Positions 1 to 5,469 of a stretch of 5,936 nt of DNA are shown one piece after another. The stretch spans positions 1 to 5,936 of the forward strand of contig CAJTSZ010000072.1 of the NCBI GenBank assembly GCA_910578755.1, in the 5' to 3' direction. The notes beneath the pieces were generated by a model. It saw only the letters and a program-made list of their open reading frames with translations. It ran no database searches and was not told the DNA's origin. Both the position numbers and the translations under genes were made by a program. The DNA is from an uncultured Oscillospiraceae bacterium (GTDB lineage: Bacteria > Bacillota > Clostridia > Oscillospirales > Ruminococcaceae). Position 1 is the stretch's first letter, and each line of letters opens with the position of its first letter.

Positions 1-17
1 GCAGAAGCCTTCTTTTG

Positions 18-47
18 AACCACTCGCCTAGCGAGTGGTTTTCTTTA
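18..47 (+). terminator. Rho-independent terminator of an unseen rightward gene
   Basis: A perfect 10-bp stem (AACCACTCGC at 18-27 with GCGAGTGGTT at 31-40) closes on a 3-nt loop, and TTTCTTTAT follows on the plus strand. Read leftward there is no T-run after the stem, so it serves rightward transcription entering from outside the window. The bases just before it (1-18) can be read as codons ending in TGA at 16-18. That may be the tail of the upstream gene, but 18 bases are too few to say. Confidence 0.85.
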
Positions 48-50
48 TAC

Positions 51-86
51 AAAAAGACGCTTCATATTACTATGAAGCGTCTTTTT
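51..86 (-). terminator. Bidirectional terminator, 3' end of the amidase gene
   Basis: A perfect 16-bp inverted repeat (51-66 with 71-86) surrounds a 4-nt loop. The arms begin with five A and end with five T, so the hairpin has a U-tract when read in either direction. It lies 37 bases beyond the amidase stop codon and is the natural leftward terminator. On the plus strand it is followed by a further T/A-rich run, so it can back up the 18-47 terminator. Confidence 0.9.
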
Positions 87-123
87 ATATTTTATATTTT
101 ATTTAGCTGCGTGCATTTTGCTG

Positions 124-1923
124 TTAGGCTAAATATTCCAAAATAGAATTGCCCACAGCGTTGGCTGTTTTAAAAATATGGTCACCGCTGCGCATATTAT
201 CATATTCCACAGGGTTAGTTACAAAGCCCATTTCCACTAAAAGGGAGGGGCACTGGGTATTCCTTGTAACATAGTAGTTGCCGTACAGGGTGCCCCGGGA
301 GGTGCGGCCTGTATAGCTTACCAGGTTGTTCAGCAGTACATCTGCAAAGCCCTTGGAATCGCTTTCGTAATAATAAATTTCTGTTCCCTGGGGCTTTAGG
401 TCGTTGGCGGTGCCGCCCACGCTGTTGCAGTGAAGGGAAATAAAGAAATCTGCACGGCTGTCAAGAGCTATTTGGTACCGTTCTGTCAGTTCCACCTTAT
501 ACTCGTTGGAAAGGTCTGTGGGGACAGTCATAATAACATTGGCGCCCAAGGATTCCAGCCGTTTTTTCACCGCCAGGGAGCTTGCCATGGTAATATCCTT
601 TTCCCAGGGGCCTTTCATATTCAAAACACCCAAAGCGCCGGAATCCAGCCCGCCGTGGCCGGGGTCCACAACCACTGTTACATTTTGCAGAGGTTGATCC
701 CCCTGGGCCAGCTTTGGCATAGGGTTAAAAAATACGGAAATATTGTCGCCGCTGTAGTTTACGCTGTACCCCAGCACCCCGTTGGCCTGCTTTTTCATCA
801 ATTCCAGGGTAACGGTTTGGTCTGTGGCGCTCACCTTGGCCTGGGAAAAAAGCTGGCTGTTTTTTACGCTGAACTTTGGCAAGTCCTTCATATTATAAAA
901 TTTAATCACTATTTTTTCGCTGGTACTGTAGGATTTAAAGGGGGAAGCTGATGTGCCGGAAATATTTAAAAATTCCCCTTCCCCGCTTACCTGGTACTGG
1001 GCGTCCGCCACGTTGTTGATGACAGAAGGGTTGCCCTCCACTATTTCTACATAATCCTTTTTTACCCAGCCGCCCATGCTCAGCTTTACCATATTGGTGC
1101 CAATATCCACAACCTTATCCCGGGCGCCTGTGTTTAATGTGGAAATAAAATTGCTGGAATAGCTGTCTTCCTCATAAATGCTGGCGGAGTTTTGGGAAAT
1201 TTCCACCGTAGGCTTTTTATCCTTGCCCACCAGGGTCAAGGTGCCGGCGGAGTTGTACGTTGTTGTTTCCCCGTTAAAGGTTAGGGTGTATACAATTTTG
1301 CCAATATTTTCTGTTTTTGTATCGGAGCCACTCAGCACCACCTTGGCGGAATACCAAGCCGGCACCCCGTCCTGTGCAGTGGCCACATTTTGCTTGAGCT
1401 CTACTGTTTTGCCGTTGACCGTAGCAGTCACTCTGCCGCCGGAAGGGGCTGTACATTTCAGCTCATACTCTTGGTTGGCATAGGCCATATCGTTAAAGGT
1501 AGGTACCTGACCGGTAATTTTTTTTGTTTTCGCCACAGAAACATTGGTGTCCCTTGTAATGGTCACGGTTGCCGTATCGCCGCCGTTTTTCACTGTAAAG
1601 GTATTTACCCCTGGTTCCAGGGATACCTGCATGCCAAAGGTACCAAACACGCCCCGGCGTTCCACAGTTTCCCCGTTAATGGTTACTGGGCTTTCCGGGT
1701 TGGAGGTACCGGTAATGTAATAAACAGAAGCTGTAGTAGTAAGGTCCTTGGCGGGCTGGGCAATGGTCAGGTGCTGTACAATTTTAAGATCCACCCCGGT
1801 ACTTACAATAGAATCATAATCGTTATATGTTCTTCCCTGAGCCAAGGCAGGAACCGCAAGCTGTGTGCCCATGGCTAAGAGCAGCAAAGATGTCAAAAAA
1901 AGTTGTATTTTTTTTCTTTTCAC
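124..1923 (-). CDS. Secreted N-acetylmuramoyl-L-alanine amidase (Amidase_3) with Ig-like N-terminal modules
   Basis: This gene encodes a 599-residue exported cell-wall hydrolase that cleaves the MurNAc-L-Ala amide bond of peptidoglycan. The GTG at 1923 is preferred over the in-frame ATG at 1944. AGGGGG lies 7 nt before the GTG, and the ATG would sit only about 6 nt from the predicted transcription start. Residues 1-28 form a signal peptide: VKRKK, a hydrophobic core, then ALA before Gln. Residues about 48-124 look like an Ig/cadherin-like beta-sandwich (ITGTSNPES, GVNTFTV). Residues about 145-232 are a second beta-rich module, about 245-295 could be SH3-like (MGGWVKKDYVEI), and about 302-400 resemble an AMIN-type beta domain. 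The catalytic Amidase_3 domain spans about 415-599. Its zinc ligands are His423 (DPGHGG), Glu441 (WEKD) and His498 (SLHCN), and Glu564 (LLVEMGF) is the catalytic acid. All are intact, so activity is expected. The catalytic assignment is firm; the N-terminal module names are inferred from pattern. Confidence 0.95.
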   Translation of the reverse strand: MKRKKIQLFLTSLLLLAMGTQLAVPALAQGRTYNDYDSIVSTGVDLKIVQHLTIAQPAKDLTTTASVYYITGTSNPESPVTINGETVERRGVFGTFGMQVSLEPGVNTFTVKNGGDTATVTITRDTNVSVAKTKKITGQVPTFNDMAYANQEYELKCTAPSGGRVTATVNGKTVELKQNVATAQDGVPAWYSAKVVLSGSDTKTENIGKIVYTLTFNGETTTYNSAGTLTLVGKDKKPTVEISQNSASIYEEDSYSSNFISTLNTGARDKVVDIGTNMVKLSMGGWVKKDYVEIVEGNPSVINNVADAQYQVSGEGEFLNISGTSASPFKSYSTSEKIVIKFYNMKDLPKFSVKNSQLFSQAKVSATDQTVTLELMKKQANGVLGYSVNYSGDNISVFFNPMPKLAQGDQPLQNVTVVVDPGHGGLDSGALGVLNMKGPWEKDITMASSLAVKKRLESLGANVIMTVPTDLSNEYKVELTERYQIALDSRADFFISLHCNSVGGTANDLKPQGTEIYYYESDSKGFADVLLNNLVSYTGRTSRGTLYGNYYVTRNTQCPSLLVEMGFVTNPVEYDNMRSGDHIFKTANAVGNSILEYLA

Positions 1924-1930
1924 AAATAAA

Positions 1931-1936
1931 CCCCCT
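1931..1936 (-). promoter_or_regulatory. Ribosome binding site that decides the amidase GTG start
   Basis: On the minus strand AGGGGG ends 7 nt before the GTG at 1923-1921. No comparable site lies at a suitable distance before the upstream ATG at 1944-1942, where only a weak GGTAG is seen. This site therefore sets the start seven codons inside the longest open frame and places the basic n-region of the signal peptide at the N-terminus. Confidence 0.75.
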
Positions 1937-1956
1937 AAAAACATTGATTTTCTACC

Positions 1957-1985
1957 ATTGTATCATAAAAACGACAAAAATCCAA
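1957..1985 (-). promoter_or_regulatory. SigA-type promoter of the amidase gene, TG-extended -10
   Basis: Read on the minus strand, TTGGAT (1985-1980) and TACAAT (1962-1957) are 17 nt apart. A TG lies one base before the -10 box, giving TGATACAAT. The -35 is poor (3 of 6), but an extended -10 can compensate. Predicted initiation is near 1950, leaving a leader of about 27 nt before the GTG start. Confidence 0.6.
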
Positions 1986-2021
1986 AGGTCTTTTTCACTG
2001 TTCACGGTTTATTCATATATA

Positions 2022-2048
2022 AAAACAGATTTTCCCTTTTGCTGTTTT
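2022..2048 (-). terminator. Possible weak terminator after prfB
   Basis: Ten bases past the prfB stop, AAAACAG (2048-2042) can pair with CTGTTTT (2028-2022) across a 13-nt loop, followed by TATATATG. The stem is short and AT-rich and the U-tract is interrupted. It may be leaky, in which case prfB transcripts could run into the amidase gene. Confidence 0.25.
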
Positions 2049-2057
2049 GTTGCTGCT

Positions 2058-3176
2058 TTACAGTTCCCCCTGGCTGCAGGCCTTTAGGTAAGCGTTAATA
2101 AAGGGGTCGATTTCGCCGTCCATTACGGCGGCAATATTACCGCTTTCGCAGTTGGTGCGGTGGTCCTTCACCATGGTGTATGGCATAAACACATAGGACC
2201 GTATTTGGGAGCCCCAGGCAATTTCCTTTTGCTCCCCTTTAATATCCTCTATTTTTTCCAGGTGTTCGCGCTCTTTAATTTTTACCAGCTTGGCCTTGAG
2301 CATTTTCATGGCCACTTCCCTGTTTTGGTGCTGGCTGCGCTCGTTTTGGCAGGCCACAATAACGCCTGTAGGCAGGTGGGTCAGCCGCACGGCGGATTCT
2401 GTTTTATTTACATGCTGGCCCCCGGCTCCGCCGGCGCGGTAGGTGTCCACTTTTAAATCAGATACTTTAATTTCAATATCTGTTGCGTCGTCCAGCTCGG
2501 GCATAACCTCAATGGAGGCAAAGGAGGTATGGCGTTTGCCGGAGGGGTCGAAGGGGGAAATGCGCACCAGGCGGTGCACCCCGGATTCGGATTTTAAAAA
2601 GCCGTAAGCGTTGTGGCCGTTTATAGAAATGGTAATGCTTTTAATGCCTGCTTCCTCGCCGGAAAGGTAATCCAAAACCTTTACTTTACACTGGTGGCGT
2701 TCCGCCCAGCGGCTGTACATGCGGTAAAGCATTTGCACCCAGTCCTGGGCTTCGGTGCCGCCGGCCCCCGCGTGAAAGGACAGTATGGCGCTGTTGCCGT
2801 CATATTCCCCGCACAGCAAGGTGGACAGCTTTTTTTCCTCTATGATTTCGTCAATTTGGCGGATTGTTTTTTTTATTTCCCACAGCAGGCTTTCGTCCTC
2901 CTGGGGCTCTTCCTCCACCAGTTCCACCATAGCGGCGGTATCCTCGTACAGGGCAACAAGGCTTTTGTAGGACTCTATTTTTTCGCCTACCTCTTTTTGG
3001 AGCTTGAGTATTTTTTGGGAATTTTGCAAGTTGTCCCAAAAGCCCGCCTGCCCTGTTTTTTCCTCCAGTTCCTGCTGCTGTTCCAGCAGGTTTTGGTAGC
3101 CGATAGCCAAAGCCAATTCCTTCAGACGCGGTTTTTGGCTGTTTAGTTCCTGTTTTAGTTCCTCTATTTGAAGCAT
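2058..3176 (-). CDS. prfB: Peptide chain release factor 2 (RF2)
   Basis: This 372-residue cytosolic class I release factor recognises UGA and UAA in the ribosomal A site and triggers peptide release. The stop-codon reading tripeptide SPF is at 207-209, inside VRISPFDPSGKRHTSF. The catalytic GGQ is at 252-254, inside RAGGAGGQHVNKTES, and its Gln is the residue usually methylated by PrmC. The N-terminal 110 residues are helical and charged (domain 1), followed by the PCRF region with AGAGGTEAQDW at about 136-146. SPF rather than PxT separates it from RF1. The ATG at 3176 has GGAGG 7 nt upstream and the length matches the family. Many RF2 genes carry an in-frame UGA at codon 26 read through by +1 frameshifting. 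Here codons 25-26 are ATC GGC (Ile-Gly) and the frame is continuous. The gene has its own strong promoter and no co-transcribed partner. Confidence 0.97.
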   Translation of the reverse strand: MLQIEELKQELNSQKPRLKELALAIGYQNLLEQQQELEEKTGQAGFWDNLQNSQKILKLQKEVGEKIESYKSLVALYEDTAAMVELVEEEPQEDESLLWEIKKTIRQIDEIIEEKKLSTLLCGEYDGNSAILSFHAGAGGTEAQDWVQMLYRMYSRWAERHQCKVKVLDYLSGEEAGIKSITISINGHNAYGFLKSESGVHRLVRISPFDPSGKRHTSFASIEVMPELDDATDIEIKVSDLKVDTYRAGGAGGQHVNKTESAVRLTHLPTGVIVACQNERSQHQNREVAMKMLKAKLVKIKEREHLEKIEDIKGEQKEIAWGSQIRSYVFMPYTMVKDHRTNCESGNIAAVMDGEIDPFINAYLKACSQGEL

Positions 3177-3229
3177 ATTGTTTCCTCCATGGTATAGCCG
3201 AAGCCTTTTTGCCTGCGGGCAATATCCAT

Positions 3230-3258
3230 ATTATAATGTACCGCTTGGGAAAAGTCAA
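3230..3258 (-). promoter_or_regulatory. Strong SigA-type promoter of prfB
   Basis: On the minus strand TTGACT (3258-3253) and a perfect TATAAT (3235-3230) are separated by 17 nt. Initiation is predicted near 3223, giving a leader of about 46 nt. That leader contains a small hairpin (TTGCC, CGCA loop, GGCAA) and the GGAGG of prfB. Confidence 0.85.
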
Positions 3259-3330
3259 AACAAAGGCGGTTTTATTTTCCAATATTTTGCTTTTTGCCGG
3301 TATTGCCGCAACCGTTTAACGAAACAATTT

Positions 3331-3373
3331 GTAAAAATATAAAAAGGCAGCCTACTAAAAAAGCAACTGCCTT
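3331..3373 (-). terminator. Terminator of the 148-residue hypothetical gene
   Basis: Thirteen bases beyond the stop codon at 3387, AAGGCAG (3373-3367) pairs with CTGCCTT (3350-3344) across a 16-nt loop, and TTTATATTTTTAC follows on the minus strand. The loop is longer than usual, but stem and U-rich tail are clear. It separates this gene from prfB, whose promoter lies about 70 bases further on. Confidence 0.7.
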
Positions 3374-3386
3374 GCAAGATGGATTT

Positions 3387-3833
3387 TTACTGCGCGTTTT
3401 GCATATAATCCAAATAATCCGCGCCAACATAAATTACCTTGCCGTCGTTTACGACAAAGCCAATATTTTCGCCCCAATCCCCTTCGCCTTCCACAGCGTA
3501 GGCGATTTTGCCCTCCTTGCTGCCCATATCCACATACAGCACCATAAACCAGCAATAATTTAGTATATCCAAAGGATTTTCCAAGGCAGGCAGTTCAAAT
3601 TCCTCGTTAATTCCGCCGCCCTTTTGGGCGCAGGCGAGCAGTTTTTCACAAATTTCGCATATTACAGGCTCAGAAAGATGATTAAACGCCTCCACACATT
3701 GTTCGGCACATTCCATAAAATCAGGGCTATCGCTATTGGCGTAAACAATAAGTTCATCCTCATTTTCGTCATTACGGAAAAATTTACTGTGGAATTGCCC
3801 TTCGCCGTCTTCCTGGCGTAACCAATGAATCAT
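3387..3833 (-). CDS. Acidic hypothetical protein, possibly DUF6985/DUF2004-like
   Basis: This encodes a 148-residue, strongly acidic, soluble protein with no signal peptide or membrane segment, so probably cytosolic. The start is the ATG at 3833 (MIHWLRQEDG). GGAGG lies 9 nt upstream, and extending the frame to 3890 adds residues encoded across this RBS. I cannot name the function. The C-terminal part (about 109-142), with GEGDWGENIGF, VNDGKV and YVGADY, resembles the pattern W-D-x-E-H-G-x-G-V followed by a short strand and a G-x-A-D turn. That pattern occurs in small DUF6985/DUF2004-type proteins, some of them found in immunity-like contexts. The central helix region (about 41-70) holds Cys42, 46, 59, 62 and 68. 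A metal site is conceivable, but the spacing is not a standard finger. The gene is monocistronic, with its own promoter and terminator, and no toxin gene lies beside it. Confidence 0.8.
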   Translation of the reverse strand: MIHWLRQEDGEGQFHSKFFRNDENEDELIVYANSDSPDFMECAEQCVEAFNHLSEPVICEICEKLLACAQKGGGINEEFELPALENPLDILNYCWFMVLYVDMGSKEGKIAYAVEGEGDWGENIGFVVNDGKVIYVGADYLDYMQNAQ

Positions 3834-3895
3834 AAAATCATTCCTCCTTAAAATCTTTTTGCTTTGTGAAATTTTACATGATATAAACAATGTTA

Positions 3896-3924
3896 ATTAT
3901 AACATAAAGCCGTAGGTGCAGCAA
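3896..3924 (-). promoter_or_regulatory. Promoter of the 148-residue hypothetical gene, TG-extended -10
   Basis: On the minus strand a perfect TATAAT (3901-3896) is preceded by TG one base upstream. A partial -35, TTGCTG (3924-3919, 3 of 6), sits 17 nt away. Initiation is predicted near 3889, with a leader of about 56 nt to the ATG at 3833. Confidence 0.65.
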
Positions 3925-3935
3925 CTATTGCTACA
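3917..3935. promoter_or_regulatory. Near-palindrome over the -35 region, possible operator
   Basis: TGCAGCAA at 3917-3924 and TTGCTACA at 3928-3935 are inverted repeats of 8 bp with one mismatch around a 3-nt centre. The element covers the -35 box of the leftward promoter. A dimeric repressor bound here would block that promoter. No regulator gene is adjacent, so the operator role is inferred from symmetry and position only. Confidence 0.35.
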
Positions 3936-3980
3936 GCGCCACTTTGTTTCTGTATGGTAGATTTTTTTACAACAATATAG

Positions 3981-3986
3981 TATAAT
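3981..3986 (+). promoter_or_regulatory. Probable -10 box of the zinc-ribbon membrane protein gene
   Basis: A perfect TATAAT lies 142 bases before the ATG at 4128, in the only AT-rich stretch suited to a rightward promoter. The matching -35 position at 17 nt spacing (TAGATT, 3958-3963) is poor, so the promoter is weak or activator-dependent if real. Initiation would be near 3993. Confidence 0.45.
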
Positions 3987-4004
3987 AACCGCAAAGCAGT
4001 TATT
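3984..4004. promoter_or_regulatory. Near-palindrome at the predicted rightward start site
   Basis: AATAACCGC (3984-3992) and GCAGTTATT (3996-4004) form inverted 9-bp arms with one mismatch around AAA. The element overlaps the -10 box and the predicted start of the rightward gene. It could be an operator or a hairpin at the 5' end of the transcript. The evidence is symmetry and placement only. Confidence 0.3.
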
Positions 4005-4019
4005 GTAGGGATTTTAAAC

Positions 4020-4060
4020 GGCCCTTTTTCTTGCCCCTTACGGCGCAGAAAAAGATGGCC
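4020..4060 (+). other. Stem-loop in the leader of the zinc-ribbon gene
   Basis: GGCC plus CTTTTTCT (4020-4031) pairs with AGAAAAAG plus GGCC (4047-4054 and 4057-4060). This gives 12 bp interrupted by a 2-nt AT bulge on the 3' side, and the 15-nt loop can form an inner GCC/GGC pairing. It lies in a leader of about 135 nt. A smaller GCGC-GTT-GCGC hairpin followed by CTTTT comes at 4075-4090, before the RBS AGGAGG (4112-4117). I do not recognise a known riboswitch class here. Confidence 0.5.
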
Positions 4061-4127
4061 AATTATACCGCTGTGCGCGTTGCGCCTTTTAGCAAGAATT
4101 GCAAATTTAACAGGAGGTTTTATATCT

Positions 4128-5123
4128 ATGTTTCAATATACAGGGGTAAAATGCCCTGTTTGCCAAAATGAATTAACCGAAGAGGATGATATTGTTGTTT
4201 GCCCAGAATGCGGCGCGCCCTACCACCGGGGCTGCTACCAAAAAGAGGGGCGCTGTATTATGGAGGACCTGCACCAGAGCGGACAGGAATGGGAAAACCC
4301 CAATTTGCTGAAGGAACGCAGCGTTTCCCAGCCTACGGCGCTGCTGTGCCCCCACTGTGGCCAGCCCAATGACGCCAGAGCCCCCATGTGTGAAAAGTGC
4401 GGCCTTCCTTTGCAGCGCCAAACCATGTTGGAGGAATTCCCTGGTATAGAAGCCATCCCCCAGGACGAGGAAAGCGATGAAGAAACATCGGACGACCCAA
4501 AATACGAGGCTTACCGCCAGCTGTACAGCGCTATCAGTATTCACGACCTCATTGACGGGGTACCGGTAAAGGATCTGATTTCCTTTTGCCAAAGCAACTA
4601 CCTGTACTTTTTGCGCGTATTTAAAATGCTTTCCCGGCGGCTGAACTCTTTAATGTTTAACTGGCCGGCCTTTTTCTTCAATTTTATTTACTTTTTCTAC
4701 CGCAAAATGTATAAAACAGGAGCTATTATACTGGGAGTTCTCACACTTTCCTATCTGCCTTCTTTTATACTGGCCTACTTCCTTGTGCCCCAAGCCTTGG
4801 AAAACCCCGTTTTACTTACCACCCTGGCCTTTGACATAACCGGCCTGGAGGGCCTGCTGGCCGTTGCCCAGGTATGCAGCTATGTCCCCATGGGCCTTTC
4901 CCTCCTCAGCGGCTTTATTGCCAACCGGCAGTATTACCAGCACACCATGGCCCATATTGCCGCCCTGCGGCAGCAGTACGGCGAAAATGAGGCGGCCTTC
5001 CAAAGGGCTCTCCTTGCCAAAGGCGGCGCCAGCCTGCAATCGGTTTTGTTTGTTATTTTGGGCATTTTAACTGCCATCTTTATTGCCAGTGTTACCATGG
5101 CTTTTGTTTTTTTGCAGCCGTAA
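4128..5123 (+). CDS. RING-like zinc-finger membrane protein with DUF2628-like C-terminal half
   Basis: This encodes a 331-residue predicted membrane protein of unknown function. The ATG at 4128 is chosen because AGGAGG (4112-4117) precedes it by 10 nt and the metal-binding domain starts right after it. Residues 9-43 form a RING-like zinc site: Cys9/Cys12, Cys25/Cys28, His33, Cys36 and Cys43. This matches the prokaryotic RING finger family 1 pattern. A second zinc ribbon uses CPHC (74-77) and CEKC (88-91). An acidic linker follows (about 102-125, rich in Glu/Asp). The segment IDGVPVKDL at about 142-150, then FNWPAFFF at 177-184 and YRKMYK at 191-196, resembles DUF2628-type proteins. Hydrophobic segments lie at about 179-190, 199-220, 242-264 and 303-329. 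The zinc domains probably face the cytoplasm, by inference. The gene is monocistronic, ending in a strong terminator. A role in membrane-associated binding or quality control is conceivable, but nothing here shows ubiquitin-ligase activity. Confidence 0.9.
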   Translation: MFQYTGVKCPVCQNELTEEDDIVVCPECGAPYHRGCYQKEGRCIMEDLHQSGQEWENPNLLKERSVSQPTALLCPHCGQPNDARAPMCEKCGLPLQRQTMLEEFPGIEAIPQDEESDEETSDDPKYEAYRQLYSAISIHDLIDGVPVKDLISFCQSNYLYFLRVFKMLSRRLNSLMFNWPAFFFNFIYFFYRKMYKTGAIILGVLTLSYLPSFILAYFLVPQALENPVLLTTLAFDITGLEGLLAVAQVCSYVPMGLSLLSGFIANRQYYQHTMAHIAALRQQYGENEAAFQRALLAKGGASLQSVLFVILGILTAIFIASVTMAFVFLQP

Positions 5124-5169
5124 AAAAAGCTGAGGGGGGTCCGTTTGTAACGGGCCCCCTCGCTTTTTT
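5124..5169 (+). terminator. Strong terminator of the zinc-ribbon membrane protein gene
   Basis: Directly after the TAA, a long GC-rich hairpin pairs GAGGGGG and CCGTT on the left with AACGG and CCCCCTC on the right, around a TGT loop and one small internal mismatch. Flanking A-run and GC pair with GCTTTTTT (5162-5169). The T6 tail gives efficient termination, so the rpsF promoter downstream works independently. Confidence 0.92.
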
Positions 5170-5172
5170 ATG

Positions 5173-5269
5173 GCCTCCTTCTTGTGGAGGCAAAACTTAC
5201 AGTGGTATCCCACTTTTTGGAGGTGTTGTGCCACCTCCAAAAGAAAGGGGCGGGATTGGCAGCTCCCGC
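5173..5269. other. Cluster of four consecutive hairpins in a gene-free stretch
   Basis: This lies in the gene-free region 5124-5469. Four perfect inverted repeats follow each other: GCCTCC/GGAGGC (5173-5191), AGTGG/CCACT (5201-5214), an 11-bp TTTTGGAGGTG/CACCTCCAAAA (5215-5242) and GCGGGA/TCCCGC (5250-5269). None is followed by a T-run on either strand, so they are not ordinary terminators. CCTCC and GGAGG occur in both the first and third hairpins, so alternative pairings are possible. An open frame across this stretch lacks an RBS and a recognisable protein. No promoter directly upstream was seen, so a small RNA is not demonstrated. A dispersed intergenic repeat is the other option. Between 5270 and 5361 I see nothing recognisable. 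Confidence 0.5.
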
Positions 5270-5361
5270 TGGTAAATCCGTTAAAATAGATAACTTTTCC
5301 CCTGCTATGGGCAAAATATCCCTTTGTTTTTACAAAAAATTTCTTTTAGGAAAACTTGCGG

Positions 5362-5390
5362 TTGACTTTGTGGTGTAAAAATGATATAGT
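5362..5390 (+). promoter_or_regulatory. Strong promoter of the rpsF-ssb operon
   Basis: TTGACT (5362-5367) and TATAGT (5385-5390) are separated by 17 nt. Both boxes match 5 of 6 consensus bases, and TG sits one base before the -10 box. Initiation is predicted near 5397, placing the leader hairpin at 5398 at the very 5' end of the transcript. Confidence 0.88.
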
Positions 5391-5397
5391 TTTGTTT

Positions 5398-5460
5398 GTT
5401 ATCGTAATACGGTAACTCCTTGCTCTGCCCAAAGGGCAGGGCCTAATGTCCAAAAGGAGG
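5398..5460 (+). promoter_or_regulatory. Structured rpsF leader that can hide the ribosome binding site
   Basis: Three pairings are visible. GTTATCG (5398-5404) pairs with CGGTAAC (5410-5416) around TAATA, with one G-U pair. CTGCCC (5425-5430) pairs with GGGCAG (5434-5439) around AAA. CTCCTT (5416-5421) can pair with AAGGAG (5454-5459), which is the Shine-Dalgarno sequence of rpsF. That long-range pairing would close the second hairpin into a larger stem and block translation. rpsF leaders in many bacteria carry an S6:S18-binding autoregulatory motif, and this could be its local version. The conserved bulged CCG of that motif is not evident here, so identity is unproven. Confidence 0.5.
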
Positions 5461-5469
5461 TGCTTTAAA

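Noticed and set aside
430..1878. Several long rightward open frames opposite the amidase gene
   Set aside because: They lie antisense to a gene with intact catalytic motifs and signal peptide, have no ribosome binding sites I could support, and translate to Cys/His/Pro-rich sequence of no recognisable family.
1908..1915. A run of eight A near the start of the amidase gene, which might cause slippage or a sequencing frameshift
   Set aside because: The frame through it gives a normal signal peptide joined to the mature protein, so there is no sign of an error or programmed slip.
3105..3116. A CTTTGG string near codon 22-24 of prfB that resembles the CTTTGA frameshift site
   Set aside because: It is in a different reading phase (GCT TTG GCT), contains no stop codon and lies before the codon 25-26 position, so it is probably chance.
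2613..3146. A rightward open frame of 177 codons opposite prfB
   Set aside because: It is a shadow of the strongly conserved RF2 reading frame and is rich in runs of Phe and Leu that mirror the coiled-coil codons of the real gene.
5184..5378. A 64-codon rightward open frame in the gap before rpsF
   Set aside because: It begins at a non-ATG codon without a ribosome binding site, runs across four hairpins and into the rpsF promoter, and encodes no recognisable domain.
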